Positions 47,001 through 56,459 of a DNA stretch of 64,000 nt are shown here, piece after piece (the first letter of the stretch is position 1; each line of letters opens with the position of its first letter). The notes under the pieces are model-generated. The model was not told the DNA's origin. It did not search any database and worked only from the letters and a program-made list of their open reading frames with translations. Both the position numbers and the translations under genes were made by a program. This stretch comes from Mixophyes australis (lineage: Eukaryota > Chordata > Amphibia > Anura > Limnodynastidae): NCBI GenBank assembly GCA_036250195.1, contig JAVHZZ010000001.1, positions 378,449,407 to 378,513,406 on the forward strand. Reading direction: 5' to 3'.

Positions 47001-47389
47001 TTATGACGGGAAAGCCATGGGTGGCCCAAGATCAAGGGAACTGATGAACAATCGATAAGAAGGAAGGTTATTGACTCTGAATGGAGAGCTCCGATTTTTA
47101 ATTGTAGTGGCGAGGTCTCCCAGGAAATCTTGCCACCAGGCAACGGACCTCCATCTAATCCACAGACAGTAATAGCGGACTTGAGTTTTACCATCGGAAT
47201 TTTAGCAGCGCGGGCGAACCCGATGTCCAGGAAGTTGCCTGCAGCTCCACTGTCAATGAAGGCGGACAGGTCCATTGAACGAGCACTAAACATGAGCTGT
47301 GCAGGGATCAATACGGCGTTTTTCGGGGAGACAATCTGCAGACCTAGGTGAACTTTCCCCTCGTTCCCTAGGCATGCTCTTTTCCCAGC
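43913..47389 (-). CDS. pol: Pol polyprotein (PR-RT-RH-IN-chromodomain)
   Basis: Open from 47389 to a stop at 43913; it is made as a Gag-Pol fusion by -1 frameshifting. Counting from residue 1 at 47311: protease FIDSGAAGN (Asp 20); reverse transcriptase about 165-410 with FSKIDLRGAY and YLDDILIYS (Asp 331-332); RNase H about 470-600 with EVDASDVGAG, the NRELLAIKWAF Glu, ITDHKNL and ADALSR. Integrase: zinc finger H660, H667, C697, C700, and catalytic D730, D790, E826, giving D,D35E. A chromodomain (about 1013-1065, YVVQRILDSK then FLVQWRNRGVEERSWVP) closes it. Such chromodomains mark chromoviruses and may bind histone marks. No stop or frameshift is seen, so the enzyme set looks complete. Oddly the frame runs through the purine tract and 148 bp into the 3' LTR. 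Confidence 0.96.
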   Translation of the reverse strand, partial: AGKRACLGNEGKVHLGLQIVSPKNAVLIPAQLMFSARSMDLSAFIDSGAAGNFLDIGFARAAKIPMVKLKSAITVCGLDGGPLPGGKISWETSPLQLKIGALHSESITFLLIDCSSVPLILGHPWLSRHNPVMDWVKGEIVQWSSYCTQSCLSLPLRVIQSIPEQLPSQYHEFWDVFSKKAADTLPPHRDFDCAIELIPGSKLPKGRLYSLSGPETKSMQEYIEENLEKGFIRPSKSPVGAGCFFVSKKDGGLRPCIDYRGLNLITIKNTYPLPLISVLFDQLRGATVFSKIDLRGAYNLIRIKKGDEWKTAFNTHSGHYEYLVMPFGLSNAPAVFQDLINEVLRDFLGSFVVVYLDDILIYSRSLSVHQNHVKQVLRRLRENHLYAKLEKCEFEVQKVSFLGYIISSEGFSMDPTKVQAILDWVQPNNLKAVQRFLGFSNYYRRFIPGFADIVAPIVALTRKGMDPTNWSPQAVASFESLKKAFVSAQVLRHPDPAKAFVLEVDASDVGAGAILSQKDPHTTRLHPCAYFSRQFSSAEANYDVGNRELLAIKWAFEEWRHWLEGAPHQISVITDHKNLQYIQSAKRLNPRQARWSLFFTRFNFLITYRPGSKNVRADALSRSFLAHHVPVSNPEPIIPPSIIHVGLTQDLSITLQRFQKLAPDTTPEQRLFVPVHLRKAVLAEAHNNRSAGHPGVYKTLEILSRTVWWPSLSADVKSHVFSCEICARNKVPRTRPVGQLLPLPIPAKPWTHLSMDFIVDLPPSAGHNTIWVVVDRFSKMAHFIPLTRLPTARDLAILFIQHVFRLHGLPSDIVSDRGSQFIAQFWKSFCTLLGIRISLSSAYHPQSNGQTERVNQALEQFLRCYSSEFHDNWSSLLPWAEFAYNNSSHSSTQTSPFYCNFGFHPRSNSLYSLKSAGIPEIHSTAADLKVIWGKVQSSLKKSSLSAKKFSDRHRTTCPFKVGQKVWLSTRNLRLRQPCKKLGPKFIGPFMITKQINPVAFRLKISSSLKIPNTFHCSLLKPVLYPSQSSTVPGGSSSKPLRYVVQRILDSKKVQGQVHFLVQWRNRGVEERSWVPRRQLHAPKQLKEFFRRFPRKPGCRGPSTPPQGGGTVTSRGGAQPPRLTHLRPGRRYGDRDVTSGPDPAVAGATGRRFSAASRQ
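44061..44085 (-). other. Polypurine tract
   Basis: Next to the 3' LTR the minus strand reads CCTCCTCAAGGGGGGGGTAC, a G-rich tract that would prime plus-strand DNA. It lies within the pol frame, where it encodes a PPQGGG segment. Confidence 0.8.
47343..47386 (-). promoter_or_regulatory. Predicted -1 ribosomal frameshift signal between gag and pol
   Basis: The minus strand carries G GGA AAA in the gag frame at 47386-47380, a canonical X XXY YYZ slippery site. A 7-nt spacer (GAGCATG) is followed by CCTAGG (47372-47367), an 18-nt loop and a second CCTAGG (47348-47343), which can pair as a stem. The pol frame opens just upstream (after TAA at 47392-47390), so slipping back one base at the heptamer enters pol. 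The sushi-derived gene PEG10 is known to use GGGAAAC in the same place. Confidence 0.8.
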
Positions 47390-48222
47390 TTATTCGGGCA
47401 GGAACGGGAGAAGTGGCCTTTTGTGCCGCAATAGAGACATAGGCCCTGTGATCTTCTCTTGTCTCTTTCCTCAGGGGAGAGACGATACGCCCCCAATTGC
47501 ATGGGTTCCTCACCATCCGTGGGAACAGGAATGAAGCCGGATAGAGGTGATGATGTCTCCTTTTCGATTTTCCGCTCTTTAAATCTCCTGTCGATTTTAA
47601 TGGAGAGGTGCATCAGATCCTCCAGAGAGGTAGGAGATGGGTACTGCACCAAAGAGTCTTTGACCTGTTCCGACAGGCCAAGACGGAACTGACTCCGCAA
47701 GGCAGGATCATTCCATCCACTATCAGGTGACCATCTACGGAATTCAGCGCAGTATTCCTCTGCCGAGCGCCGGCCTTGTTTCAAGGCCCGTAGATGAGTT
47801 TCAGCGGAGGCAGTACGGTCCGGGTCGTCATATAGTAGACCTAACGCCTCGAAGAAAGCGTCTACTGACTGCATGGCAGGACTGGTCTGCGGCAAGGAAA
47901 ACGCCCAGGACTGGGGGTCACCCTGTAGAAGGGAAATGATAATCCCGACTCTTTGCTGCTCTGACCCGGAGGAGCGGGGTCTCAATCGGAAATAGAGCTT
48001 GCAGCTCTCCCTGAAATTCCGAAACAGGGACCTATTTCCAGAGAAGCGATCCGGCAAGTTCATCTTAGGTTCACAGACGGAACTTGGAGTGGGTTGTGAC
48101 ACTTTTGCGGCTTCTTCTTGAACAGACAGACGCTCAGCCAATCCCTGGATCATCTGATATAAGGACTCAACATGGGCTGCTAGGGCTTGTGCCGGAGACG
48201 GTGAGGATCCACTTGCATCCAT
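47368..48222 (-). CDS. gag: Gag of chromovirus-type Ty3 retrotransposon
   Basis: 284 codons, starting 24 bp after the primer site. The Gag protein packages element RNA into virus-like particles. The N-terminal 60 residues are Gln/Glu-rich and probably coiled. A capsid-type region follows from about residue 55 (MNLPDRFSGNRSLFRNF, RVGIIISLLQGDPQSWAFSL, EYCAEFRRWSPDSGWNDPAL), much like the capsid region shared by sushi-type Gag and their domesticated relatives. A single CCHC knuckle, CLYCGTKGHFSRSC, lies near the C-terminus and binds nucleic acid. The frame closes with TAG at 47370-47368, nine bases after a slippery heptamer, so the downstream pol is reached by -1 frameshifting. The ORF is intact, which is rare in this window. 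Confidence 0.95.
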   Translation of the reverse strand: MDASGSSPSPAQALAAHVESLYQMIQGLAERLSVQEEAAKVSQPTPSSVCEPKMNLPDRFSGNRSLFRNFRESCKLYFRLRPRSSGSEQQRVGIIISLLQGDPQSWAFSLPQTSPAMQSVDAFFEALGLLYDDPDRTASAETHLRALKQGRRSAEEYCAEFRRWSPDSGWNDPALRSQFRLGLSEQVKDSLVQYPSPTSLEDLMHLSIKIDRRFKERKIEKETSSPLSGFIPVPTDGEEPMQLGAYRLSPEERDKRRSQGLCLYCGTKGHFSRSCPNKLGKEHA

Positions 48223-48245
48223 TCCAACCTCGTCTCCGTGAGTGG

Positions 48246-48256
48246 GCCGGTTATAA
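48246..48256 (-). other. Self-primer binding site
   Basis: Directly after the 5' LTR the minus strand reads TTATAACCGGC. There is no TGG start as for tRNA priming. Ten bases, TATAACCGGC, complement GCCGGTTATA at the predicted transcript start in the LTR. This is the arrangement known for Tf1/sushi retrotransposons, in which the RNA 5' end itself primes minus-strand DNA. Confidence 0.85.
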
Positions 48257-48946
48257 TGTTAGGAACCCCTCCAGCCGGCACAACACAACCCGGAATCTAC
48301 TCTGCCAGTCAGGTGTTCACTGGAGCCCCTGATGGTGGGGACAGACTGGGCCGCAGACTGACAGAGGGTCGTGAAGTGCGTACCAGCTGGGGAGAACCCA
48401 GGCAAGAGGAGTCAGGTCCACGCAGAGGTCAAGGGCCGGCAGCAGACAAGAGTATTGATGAACAAGCTGAGGTCAGGGGTCACAGGCAAATAGCAGAACG
48501 GGTAAACAGGCCAGAGATCAGGGTCACAGGAAACACGAGCAAGGTCCAAATCAAAGCCAAGGGTCATACACGGGGAGTCAAATAGCGATATCAGGATACA
48601 GGACAGGAACTAGCAGGTTAGCAGACTGGAACACAGGAGCTATAACCGGCAATGAGGCAGCAGACCTCATTGCCTTAAATACCAGTGGCCACCAATCAGA
48701 GCCTAGCTCTGATTTAGACACAGCCCCCAGCATAATTAATAGGCTGCATTAATTAGCCCACAGGCTAGAACATGGTGAGCGCTGCGCCCGGCTTCCTCTC
48801 ATTGCCGGGACGCAGCGCTGAAGCGTCTTCCCGTTGCCCCGGCAACGGCCGGGTCAGGGCCGGAAGTGACGTCCCGGTCGCCATAGCGACGGCCGGGACG
48901 CAGGTGAGTGAGTCGCGGCGGCTGGGCACCGCCGCGGCTCGTAACA
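48257..48946 (-). repeat. 5' LTR of the Ty3 element
   Basis: Begins (minus strand) TGTTACGAGCC and ends GGTTCCTAACA. A TATA-like TATTTAA lies at 48681-48675. About 31 bp further is GCCGGTTATA (48650-48641), the likely RNA start, which complements the primer site beside the LTR. A perfect 10-bp inverted repeat (GGCAATGAGG and complement) fills the space between the TATA box and that start. Confidence 0.95.
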
Positions 48947-48951
48947 TTAAC

Positions 48952-50526
48952 ACTGTTGTGTTCCCAACACTGTAGTCTGGCAGAGGATCAGCTTCAATCT
49001 TTTGTCACTCTAGGGTTCCCCTTACATGTGTTTCTTTGAGACTGTGTCCATATTGTAACAAGTTTCCAGGGGTAATCCGTGTCTATTGCAGTTACTTTGG
49101 TGCAGCATTCGGTTGGAGATTCTATGTTCTGTGTCATTGTTGCTGTATTCGGATTTATTGGATTTATACACATATATATCATTCCAGAACTTTGATCCAA
49201 GAAAGGACATTATTAGTATTATTGCTCTGGAAAACTCGAACTGTTACTCTCATTGTGTACGGTGCCTTAGAGGGAGCCTTCTCTCAGAAACCTCTAGGAA
49301 TTGGGGAGGGCTGGCAAATTTTAGCCCAGGGGGCAAGACTCGACGCAGCGGCCTATTAGGAACATTTTAAAGGAAAAAAATGCAGTGACCCAGCCTAAGG
49401 TAGCCCAATATGGGACCGGCCCGTGGGGCATATGCCCCCCAGCCCAGCCTGTCCCTGTATATGGGTGTTGGAAATATACACATATTTATTGTATTAATTC
49501 ACAGATTGCAATACATTAACTGAATTTTATTGTAGCAATTCCATAAATGTTGTTTGTGTTTTGTTTTGATTGTAATGTATGCGGAAATATAGGCATTTGG
49601 TTTATGTTACACGGCCACAACAGTAGTCACTGAAGGATTTTAGAAACCCAGCACCTAATAAAAATAACAGGACAAAACATACTTGGATCCACTAATGCAC
49701 ATAGGCTAAGACAAGAAGATATAATTACATAATCCTCAAGTCAATTTCGGCTATACTGTGACAGTCCAACAACTCCCACTTCAGAGAGATAAATCCTGAT
49801 GCAACGAAGTGGTAAATAAGCCCACGAGTCTAATGGTCTCACTGCACAAACTAACGTTCAAGTCTTGTCTTTCCTGAGCGTGACAAGCTCATTGTAATGC
49901 GTAGGCCGTCGTTATTGCTCTCAGTACAACTTTTAAATAAAAAATATTGACAGTGGATGATGAAATAAATCCTCTCTGCTCTCAGTTCACTTCTGTTCTA
50001 TTTGTTTTTCTTTGACAACAGACATAACTTGGTTAAGGCATCAAAGGACACTCACAAGTGCAGAATGAGAACAGACGGAGAGGTTTTATTATCTTTACTT
50101 GCTTCTGTTCTGTTCCTAGTGTTTTATTACATTGTGACAGATATCATGGCTTTTTTCTCTTTTACATATGTATATTTACTTGCAATAAAGTGAATTTTTT
50201 CCATATATTATTCGTGAGTGACTTATCGGACAGGCAGAGTCGGTTATATAAGAATTAAATGCTAAAAAAGGAGCATTATTAGTATTTTTCTAACTGTTGT
50301 TTGAACATGATCAGACAGTTCTACAGAATGGCAATTAAAGGTGCCTTAGATCACAACTTTCTAGGTACGTTCTGGACTAGTATCAGTGTAGTCTTCCAAG
50401 TAGTGTGGCTTAATGAAGATTATGTTATAGTATTAGTTTAACCATCACAGGGGTGTAGCTTAATAACAGTACAAAAAAGTTTCCCATATGGCACCCGCAT
50501 ATTCTAAAATAAGTATTAATAGCTCA
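48952..50526. other. No gene; GC-rich MITE remnant near 49295-49450
   Basis: The part at 49295-49450 ends 'ccagcccagcctgtccctg', i.e. a CAGGGACAGGC-type hAT end on the minus strand, with 'gggggcaagactcg' inside. The rest shows no gene. An open frame near 50066 (MRTDGEVLLSLL...) has a hydrophobic run but no supporting context. Confidence 0.4.
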
Positions 50527-50658
50527 CAGTGTTGGCTAACCTGTGATACTCCAGGTATTGTGAGCATGCTTTGCCAATATATAGCAGCTTATTGCTGGAG
50601 GGTATGCTGGGACTTGTAGTTTCACAACACCTGGAGTGCCATAGGTTAGCCAACATTG
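50527..50658. mobile_element. Short foldback MITE (GTTGGCTAACC ends)
   Basis: Ends CAGTGTTGGCTAACCTGTGA and the complement-like ATAGGTTAGCCAACATTG; inner parts 'actccaggtattgtga' and 'cacaacacctggagt' also pair. 'gctca' borders both sides. A 130-bp hAT-like MITE is the best guess. Confidence 0.75.
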
Positions 50659-52328
50659 GCTCACCCCATACAGTACAGCTTTATGTTACTAGAGAGTAAT
50701 ACTATACCAATGCAACCAATTTATATCTGAATATTTCCATTAAATTCCACCATTGAAATTTGATTATATCCACCAACAACTGTTGGAATAACAAATCATG
50801 CAAAATACAAATCATACACAAAAACAGAACAAGTAAATACGAGGTTGATGACAGAGGATGAAGAGGGACCTGTTAGAGGCAGACTACAGTCTAGAGCAGA
50901 GGTGGCCAAACAGTTGAATATTATGTACCAGTAGATTGTAGCCAGTTGTTTCATCAATCTGGTTTGGAGCTGTAACATTGGCATGGCCTTATTTTAGATC
51001 ATCAATGATGGATGCACATTCCTGAAGCTCTAGTGCTATAAATAAGTAAGCTATACATCGTGATTGTCTTTCAGGTTCATACACCACAAAAGTTTTACTG
51101 GGGTCATAAATATCTACTGATCCTGTGGGGATCTGTTAGCGAGCACCTGGAACAGCCTTTTTGCCTCTCCAGAACTTGGGCCTAGTTCCCATCACCAGAC
51201 CGCCAGCTCCCCCTGCACTCTGAGGCATCCCGTGGCACTACAATGCCCAGCATCCTCCAGGTGCTTACCCCCACTACTTCCCTTTTGCCCAAAACCCAAC
51301 CACCTGAGCGATATATAGTCTGAACCAGAGCACAGTTGTCTAGTCACAATGTCTTATTAAACAACCAACTAGGGGAGAACCTCCTGCACCTGCAGTCAAT
51401 CATGGCTCAGCCTACTTAAGGCACCTCAGCAATTGCTCTCCTGCCAAATATGCCTGTATACCACCTCATGTGCATCGGACAAGGGGTCAGACTATTAAAA
51501 CTCTTTCATCATCTTGGGGTACCTCACCATAATAGCAGATCTATGACATCCTACAAACACTGCTTTCTACTACAGACGCCCAGTCTTCAGGGACCAGCCC
51601 TACTTCTACCTCACCTGTTCCCTGGAAGGACAGACAGGTGGGCCCCACAGTGTGGCATTTGTGTCAGAATTGTACCTGAACCATCATCCTTAAACCCTAT
51701 ATCACTGGGACTGTCAATTACAGCTCAAAATACTGAGCATCTTCAAAGTACTCTCCAGATGTTTACTATGTTGAATTGAACATCTGTTCAGATCAATAGA
51801 TTAAATGGTAACAATGTTGTGAGATTTAAATGTTCATGCATGTGCATTGTAAAGTCATGATTGCGTATGTACATTGCGCAATCGCGCATGCACAAAATGG
51901 CGCTCCCCGGCTATTTAAGAGTGGACAGTATTACTCGTATTATTCTACTCCTCCTAACGAAGTATTAATATGAAATGTGCTGTAGATTACAGCACGCAAA
52001 AAATTTCATCCTGAACTGGCCACCAATGATCTTGGAATATTCCCCCTTATTGATTGGCCGCTCAGAATAGGACTCCTGAACAATATTATGGGATACAGAT
52101 AAGCTCTTATACATTTCTGTTTGTGTGTGCATATTATTTATGTCTATATTAAAGTTGGTGTTTTACTTACTACACTATCTGGTCCTTCATCTTTGTTTGG
52201 AGCGATCCAGATTACATGTTTGGAGATTGTTATTGTGTCATACTGGCCTCATGCAGGATTATACAGATAAGCCTCACATACTATTTTATCTGGTACGCAC
52301 AAGCTTTGGGATACTATGCTATTTTAAG
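50659..52328. other. No gene seen
   Basis: Contains a GC-richer stretch at 51110-51420 that may be an old LTR piece. No ends or coding motifs. Confidence 0.4.
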
Positions 52329-52555
52329 GGGCCGATTCAATTCGGCAGCGTTATTGTAGGAATAACGCGGCCTGCGCACTATTACTGTCACTATAGTAAA
52401 CTATGGTACTGTTAGTACGGTAATTCTAACGCTGAATTTTGCTTGCAGCCCTTGGGGCCTCGAGCAAAAATGTGGGTTAAAATTACCGTACTAACAGTAA
52501 TACAATTAGCGCTGCGTTATTCCTACACCAACGTGGCCAAACTTAATAGGCCGGT
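52329..52555. mobile_element. MITE with inverted CTGTTAGTACGGTAATT arms
   Basis: Two inverted pairs can be read: CTGTTAGTACGGTAATT near 52408 with its complement AATTACCGTACTAACAG near 52481, and GCGTTATTGTAGGAATAACG near 52343 with CGTTATTCCTACA near 52514. The start GGGGCCGATTCAATTCGGC looks like a frog MITE terminus. No clear target duplication. Confidence 0.65.
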
Positions 52556-53396
52556 ATGTGTCATAGAATATTACACTATCTCTGTTTTTTTCTTTCTCCT
52601 TCATCTTTCCTGTGTTCCTATAGTTGGTACCTCATATTGGAGTTGGAGATTCAGCATTGCTGGTGTTGTGGTGACAAGAATTTTGCATATTTGTGTGCCT
52701 AGCTCTCTCTTACCCCGGGTACGCAGATCGCCTATTTTCCAAATAATATCACAGGCGCCCCTTTCTCCACATCTTTTCTTTTCAGATTTTGCGATGACTG
52801 GATTTACCACCTGGTTTTTGGAGATAGGCTGCCACCTTGTGAATAAGGGAGTGTGCATTATTTATGGTGTTTATATATCTTTATGATAAGGTATTATTGG
52901 GTTGAGCGCCATTGTACTGTTATATATAGAAAAAATGTACTCTCCTATTGTATTTGAAAACCTCCTACTTTCGTGAAGAATGGGAACATGCTTTTTTATG
53001 ATGTTTAGAGACACATGCATATGTTTGATATGTTGTGCTGAAGAAGGGGGATTTAGAGAGACATTTTTCAAGTCTATATAAAAATACAATTGTTACTTTC
53101 CACCTAATTGTGAAATAAGGAAGATTAGAATAAAATGCTTGAAAACTTTGTTAGGAGCGCAACAGTTTATATTTGCAAAACATATTTTGCAGTGCCAAGG
53201 AATAATTGATGAAGCCTTTAAGATGGAGAATTATTTAAGTAAGCTTTCCCTGACACTTGAGATGTTTTACTTGATAAATGAAATAATATTGCTGAAATCA
53301 TGCAAGCAATTAAAGACATGCCTCTCTCTAAACTATAACGAGACGGGTGGACCAAGTGGGTGATGACTTTGACATTGTTAACTGATATAATAGATA
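52556..53396. other. No gene seen
   Basis: Open frame 52443-52886 overlaps the MITE and has hydrophobic runs only; I do not accept it as a gene. Confidence 0.4.
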
Positions 53397-53401
53397 CTTC
53401 G

Positions 53402-53574
53402 GGCTAGATTTACTAAGCTGCGGGTTTGAAAAAGTGGGGATGTTGCCTATAGCAACCAATCAGATTCTAGCTTTCATTTATTTAGTACCTTCTACAAAAT
53501 GATAGCTAGAATCTGATTGGTTGCTATAGGCAACATCCCCACTTTTTCAAACCCGCAGCTTAGTAAATCTAGCC
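53402..53574. mobile_element. Foldback MITE, same family as 42.77 kb, TSD CTTCG
   Basis: GGCTAGATTTACTAAGCTGC at the left pairs with GCAGCTTAGTAAATCTAGCC at the right, and the arms stay complementary for about 70 bp through 'gggatgttgcctatagcaac' and 'cagattctagct'. CTTCG flanks both sides (53397-53401, 53575-53579). The arms are nearly perfect, so this copy is young or well conserved. Confidence 0.92.
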
Positions 53575-53860
53575 CTTCGTGTTCATAAGAATGGTATTCC
53601 CTAATATGAGTTATAAGAAGGAATTTTTTACTATGATCCCTATGAAAGGAAGAAGCTAGAGGTATAGAAATTTACAGTTTTATTAGGTTTGTTAAGGAAA
53701 CAAGTCTACCTTGTTGGTAAATGGTGCTGAAACATTGCTACTGATGGGGCCCAAGCCATGGTCTGCAACAACATTAAAAATACCTGCATAATATTGTGTA
53801 GTTCCTCCTCGTTACGCCAAAATAGCTCTGACCCGTGGAGGCATGGAATCCAAAAGCAGG

Positions 53861-54143
53861 GCCATCTTAACAACATGATGGGCCCCCAGGCAAAGCAGTG
53901 CACTTGGGCACCTACCTACACAACCACTCACAGGAATTAAAATGTAAATTATAAAAAAAATTAAGTTTATATTTATTGGTATCTGCAACAAAAATCAGTG
54001 TTTAAACATTAAAAAACATGCAGTAAAGCTGTGCCTTGATACATAAGTGAATAGATTTTTTTTCCTATTGTGCCCTGCCTATGGGGCCCCTATGCTTGTG
54101 GGGCCCCATAGGCAGGGCCATAGGCTTGTGGAAAGACAGCCCT
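53861..54143. mobile_element. hAT-type MITE inside the Tc1 relic, with 19-bp perfect hairpin
   Basis: Starts CAGGGCCATCTTAACAAC and ends GAAAGACAGCCCTG. Positions 54072-54090 (GCCCTGCCTATGGGGCCCC) and 54100-54118 are perfect inverted copies with a 9-bp loop. The same left end occurs as a fragment at 2664-2738. No matching 8-bp duplication was found, so the right border is uncertain. Confidence 0.65.
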
Positions 54144-54529
54144 GTACATTACCGAGAAAAATCCCCCAGCACACTGCTATAACCAGCAAAGGAGTTGCTA
54201 TTTCTGTTTGTACATAAAAATGCAGAAATCTCACTTGCACGCATTCGCAAATGTATGGAAAGCCACACGCCACTTCATGGCGATGCTGCTAATAGGGTGG
54301 TCCTAACTCTAAACAGTAAAAGACCCTATTTTTGGGCCATACATATATGTGTTTTTAAATTGAGCGCTAACTTACCAAGAGGTACCCATCAGACATTACT
54401 AAGACATTACCACAGATCCTTTAAGTCCTTAAAGATGCATGGTGGGGTATCTATGGCTCAAACTTGTTTTTTGAGCACATCCCACAGATGCTCTATCCGA
54501 TAAGGAACTGGAGAATTTGGTGGCCAAGT

Positions 54530-54859
54530 TTACACCTTGAAATCTTTGTCATGTTCCTCAAACCATTCATGAACTATTTTTGCAGTAGGGGAGAGCGCAT
54601 TATCCTGCTGAAAGAGGCCACTTCCATCAAAGAACAATGTTGCCATGAAGGGGTATCCTCGGTCTTCAATGTTTAGGTAGCTGGTGCGTGTCAAACTAAA
54701 GTCCACATAATCGCCAGGATCCAAGGTTTCCCAGCAGAACATTGCCCAGAGTATCACACTACCTCTGCCGGCTTGCCTTCTTCCCATAGTACATCCTGAT
54801 GCCATCTGGTTGTCCACATGATGTAAAAGAAAACGTGATTCATCAGACCAAGCCACCAC
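54530..54859 (-). pseudogene. Tc1 transposase catalytic fragment
   Basis: 109 codons with the first two catalytic Asp motifs of Tc1 enzymes: [10 protein letters not shown] and FQQDNALSPTAK. The 'DLNxIEH' block with the Glu is absent. Upstream, the segment 55124-54843 provides an N-terminal HTH ([20 protein letters not shown]). Confidence 0.85.
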
Positions 54860-55323
54860 TTCTGTGGATTTGGACCAGGCAGGCTAGCCTCAACTCCCCA
54901 TGCTCATCAATGAGCCTTGTTTTTCCAGCAGAACATTGACCCTGTCGCCGGTCCACCGGTTGTCTTTCCATGGACCACTTTTGGTAGGTACTAACCACTG
55001 CATACCGGGAGCACCTCACAAGACCTTCCGTTTTGGAGATGCTCTGGCTCAGTTGTTTAGACATCAAAATTTGACCCTTGTTAAAATCGCTAAGATGCTT
55101 GCTCATTTTTCCTCCTTTAAACACTTAAACTTTGAGAACTGACTGTTCACTTCCCGTTCCATTGTATCAAAATAATCAATGTTATTCACTTCAATTATAA
55201 GTGGTTTTAATGTTGTGGCTGTTCGGTGTGCATCAGAATGAACCGGGTGCTGAAGATGTTATGGACATTAATACCATGATAGTTAACTGAACTAGAGGAA
55301 AATAAGGCAGAGTATGAAGACCT

Positions 55324-55510
55324 GGGGGTAAATTGATTATGCTGTACTTTCTGCAAGTCACTGATATTCGCAACTTTGACAGCTAAAGTTAAAATAGCAC
55401 TGTCTTTAAGGACAAAACATGCTCTTAAAGACATTGCCAATTAGAATTTGTCCTCAAAGTCACTGAATATCATTGAGTTGCAGAAAGTGCAGCATAATAC
55501 ATTTACCCCC
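55324..55510. mobile_element. MITE with imperfect 45-bp inverted ends (GGGGGTAAATTG)
   Basis: The left GGGGGTAAATTGATTATGCT and right AGCATAATACATTTACCCCC are inverted; pairing continues through 'actttctgcaagtcactgat' and its near complement. No coding. Confidence 0.8.
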
Positions 55511-56459
55511 TGCTGTTGTACAATGATGTCAGGTGGCTGACTTGGGGGCAGTTGATTAAATAAAGTAGACAAATAAATAAATTAGACAATCTTAGGCAAG
55601 AACTAGAGAGGCAATTTCAGGATACTGAATCAATCTTAGTTTTCCTGTCTGCAACTATCTCTTTTATGTTCAATATGAATGCGTCAGATTTAGAGAAAGA
55701 TTTTTTGAAGCTGCAATATGAAATTCCCCTAAAAATAAGAGATTCTGATAAAAAAAATCCGTAATCTATTCCATGACACACAATTCTCAGGTTTGAGATC
55801 AATAGCTCTTCGTTCTACATCATTTTTTGGATCAATCTTCCTTTGCAAAGCAACCTTCTCCCATTTATATATAATTAAATGATGATACAGAAACCATCTG
55901 ATCAATGAACATTTCAAATACTGCCTTCACTTGTAACTAAGTAATCACAAGATGCAGATACAGTGTCATATATTAACTTTACAATAGGAAGGTGAGTGAA
56001 AAACAACTTTTAAATATGGTAAATTGATTTATGTTATTTTACATTTCATTGCATAGTTGACCTAATAAAAATGACATTATGTAGTATAGTAGATCACAGA
56101 ATTTTCATGCTTTAGAATGGATCACTGAGTCCAAAAGTCTGGCCATCCCTGGTCTAGAGGAAGAGGCAATGCTGAGACAATAGGAACTAGTGGGACTCAA
56201 AGTGGTGATTTTGACAGTAGTTGGTATAACACTAAAAGGAATTTGTGTCAGTTTGGGTGGGCTATGCAATCATGAAGAAGTCAGTTTTGATCGCTTAAGA
56301 GATTGAGGCTGAGGGATAGTCTGAACTAGCCAGGTTGGAAGGGCCATAAGTGTGAAGCAGCACAAGATAAGTCTGGGAGGGGGAAGTGAGACTTGGTTAT
56401 CAGAGAGATGGAAAGTCACAGGTCAAATCTTAGATGGCGAGAGAGAGAATATATCACGA
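55511..56459. other. No gene seen
   Basis: AT-rich. Nothing assignable. Confidence 0.4.

Larger units (their letters stand above)
43371..48946 (-). mobile_element. Complete Ty3-type chromovirus (Tf1/sushi-like) retrotransposon, TSD TTAAC
   Basis: Two 690-bp LTRs (43371-44060 and 48257-48946) flank a 4196-bp interior; TTAAC is duplicated at 43366-43370 and 48947-48951. By eye the LTRs differ at two positions: 43372 (A, against G at 48258) and 43835 (A, against C at 48721). This indicates a recent insertion. Reading on the minus strand: 5' LTR, a self-primer site, gag, a -1 shifted pol with protease, reverse transcriptase, RNase H, integrase and chromodomain, a purine tract, and the 3' LTR. 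Both genes are open. In known sushi elements the chromodomain steers integration. This is the only element in the window that looks capable of autonomous movement. Confidence 0.96.
53740..55229 (-). mobile_element. Tc1 transposon, internally deleted, hit by a MITE
   Basis: The right end, read minus, is CACCGAACAGCCACAACATT then AAAACCAC, the well-known Tc1-type terminus. Left-side sequence 'caacattaaaaatacctgc' followed by 'ataatattgtgtagttcctc' is the matching left region. Two minus frames remain: 55124-54843 (N-terminal HTH part) and 54859-54530 (catalytic part WSDESRFLL and LFQQDNALSPTAKIVHEWF). Sequence between them is deleted. The third acidic residue region was lost where other sequence (53861-54400) sits. 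Confidence 0.85.

Noticed and set aside
50066..50194. Possible first exon encoding MRTDGEVLLSLLASVLFL
   Set aside because: Hydrophobic run and ATG only; no convincing donor, partner exon or family match.
52443..52886. 147-codon open frame with membrane-like runs
   Set aside because: Begins in a MITE, no conserved pattern, no splice support.
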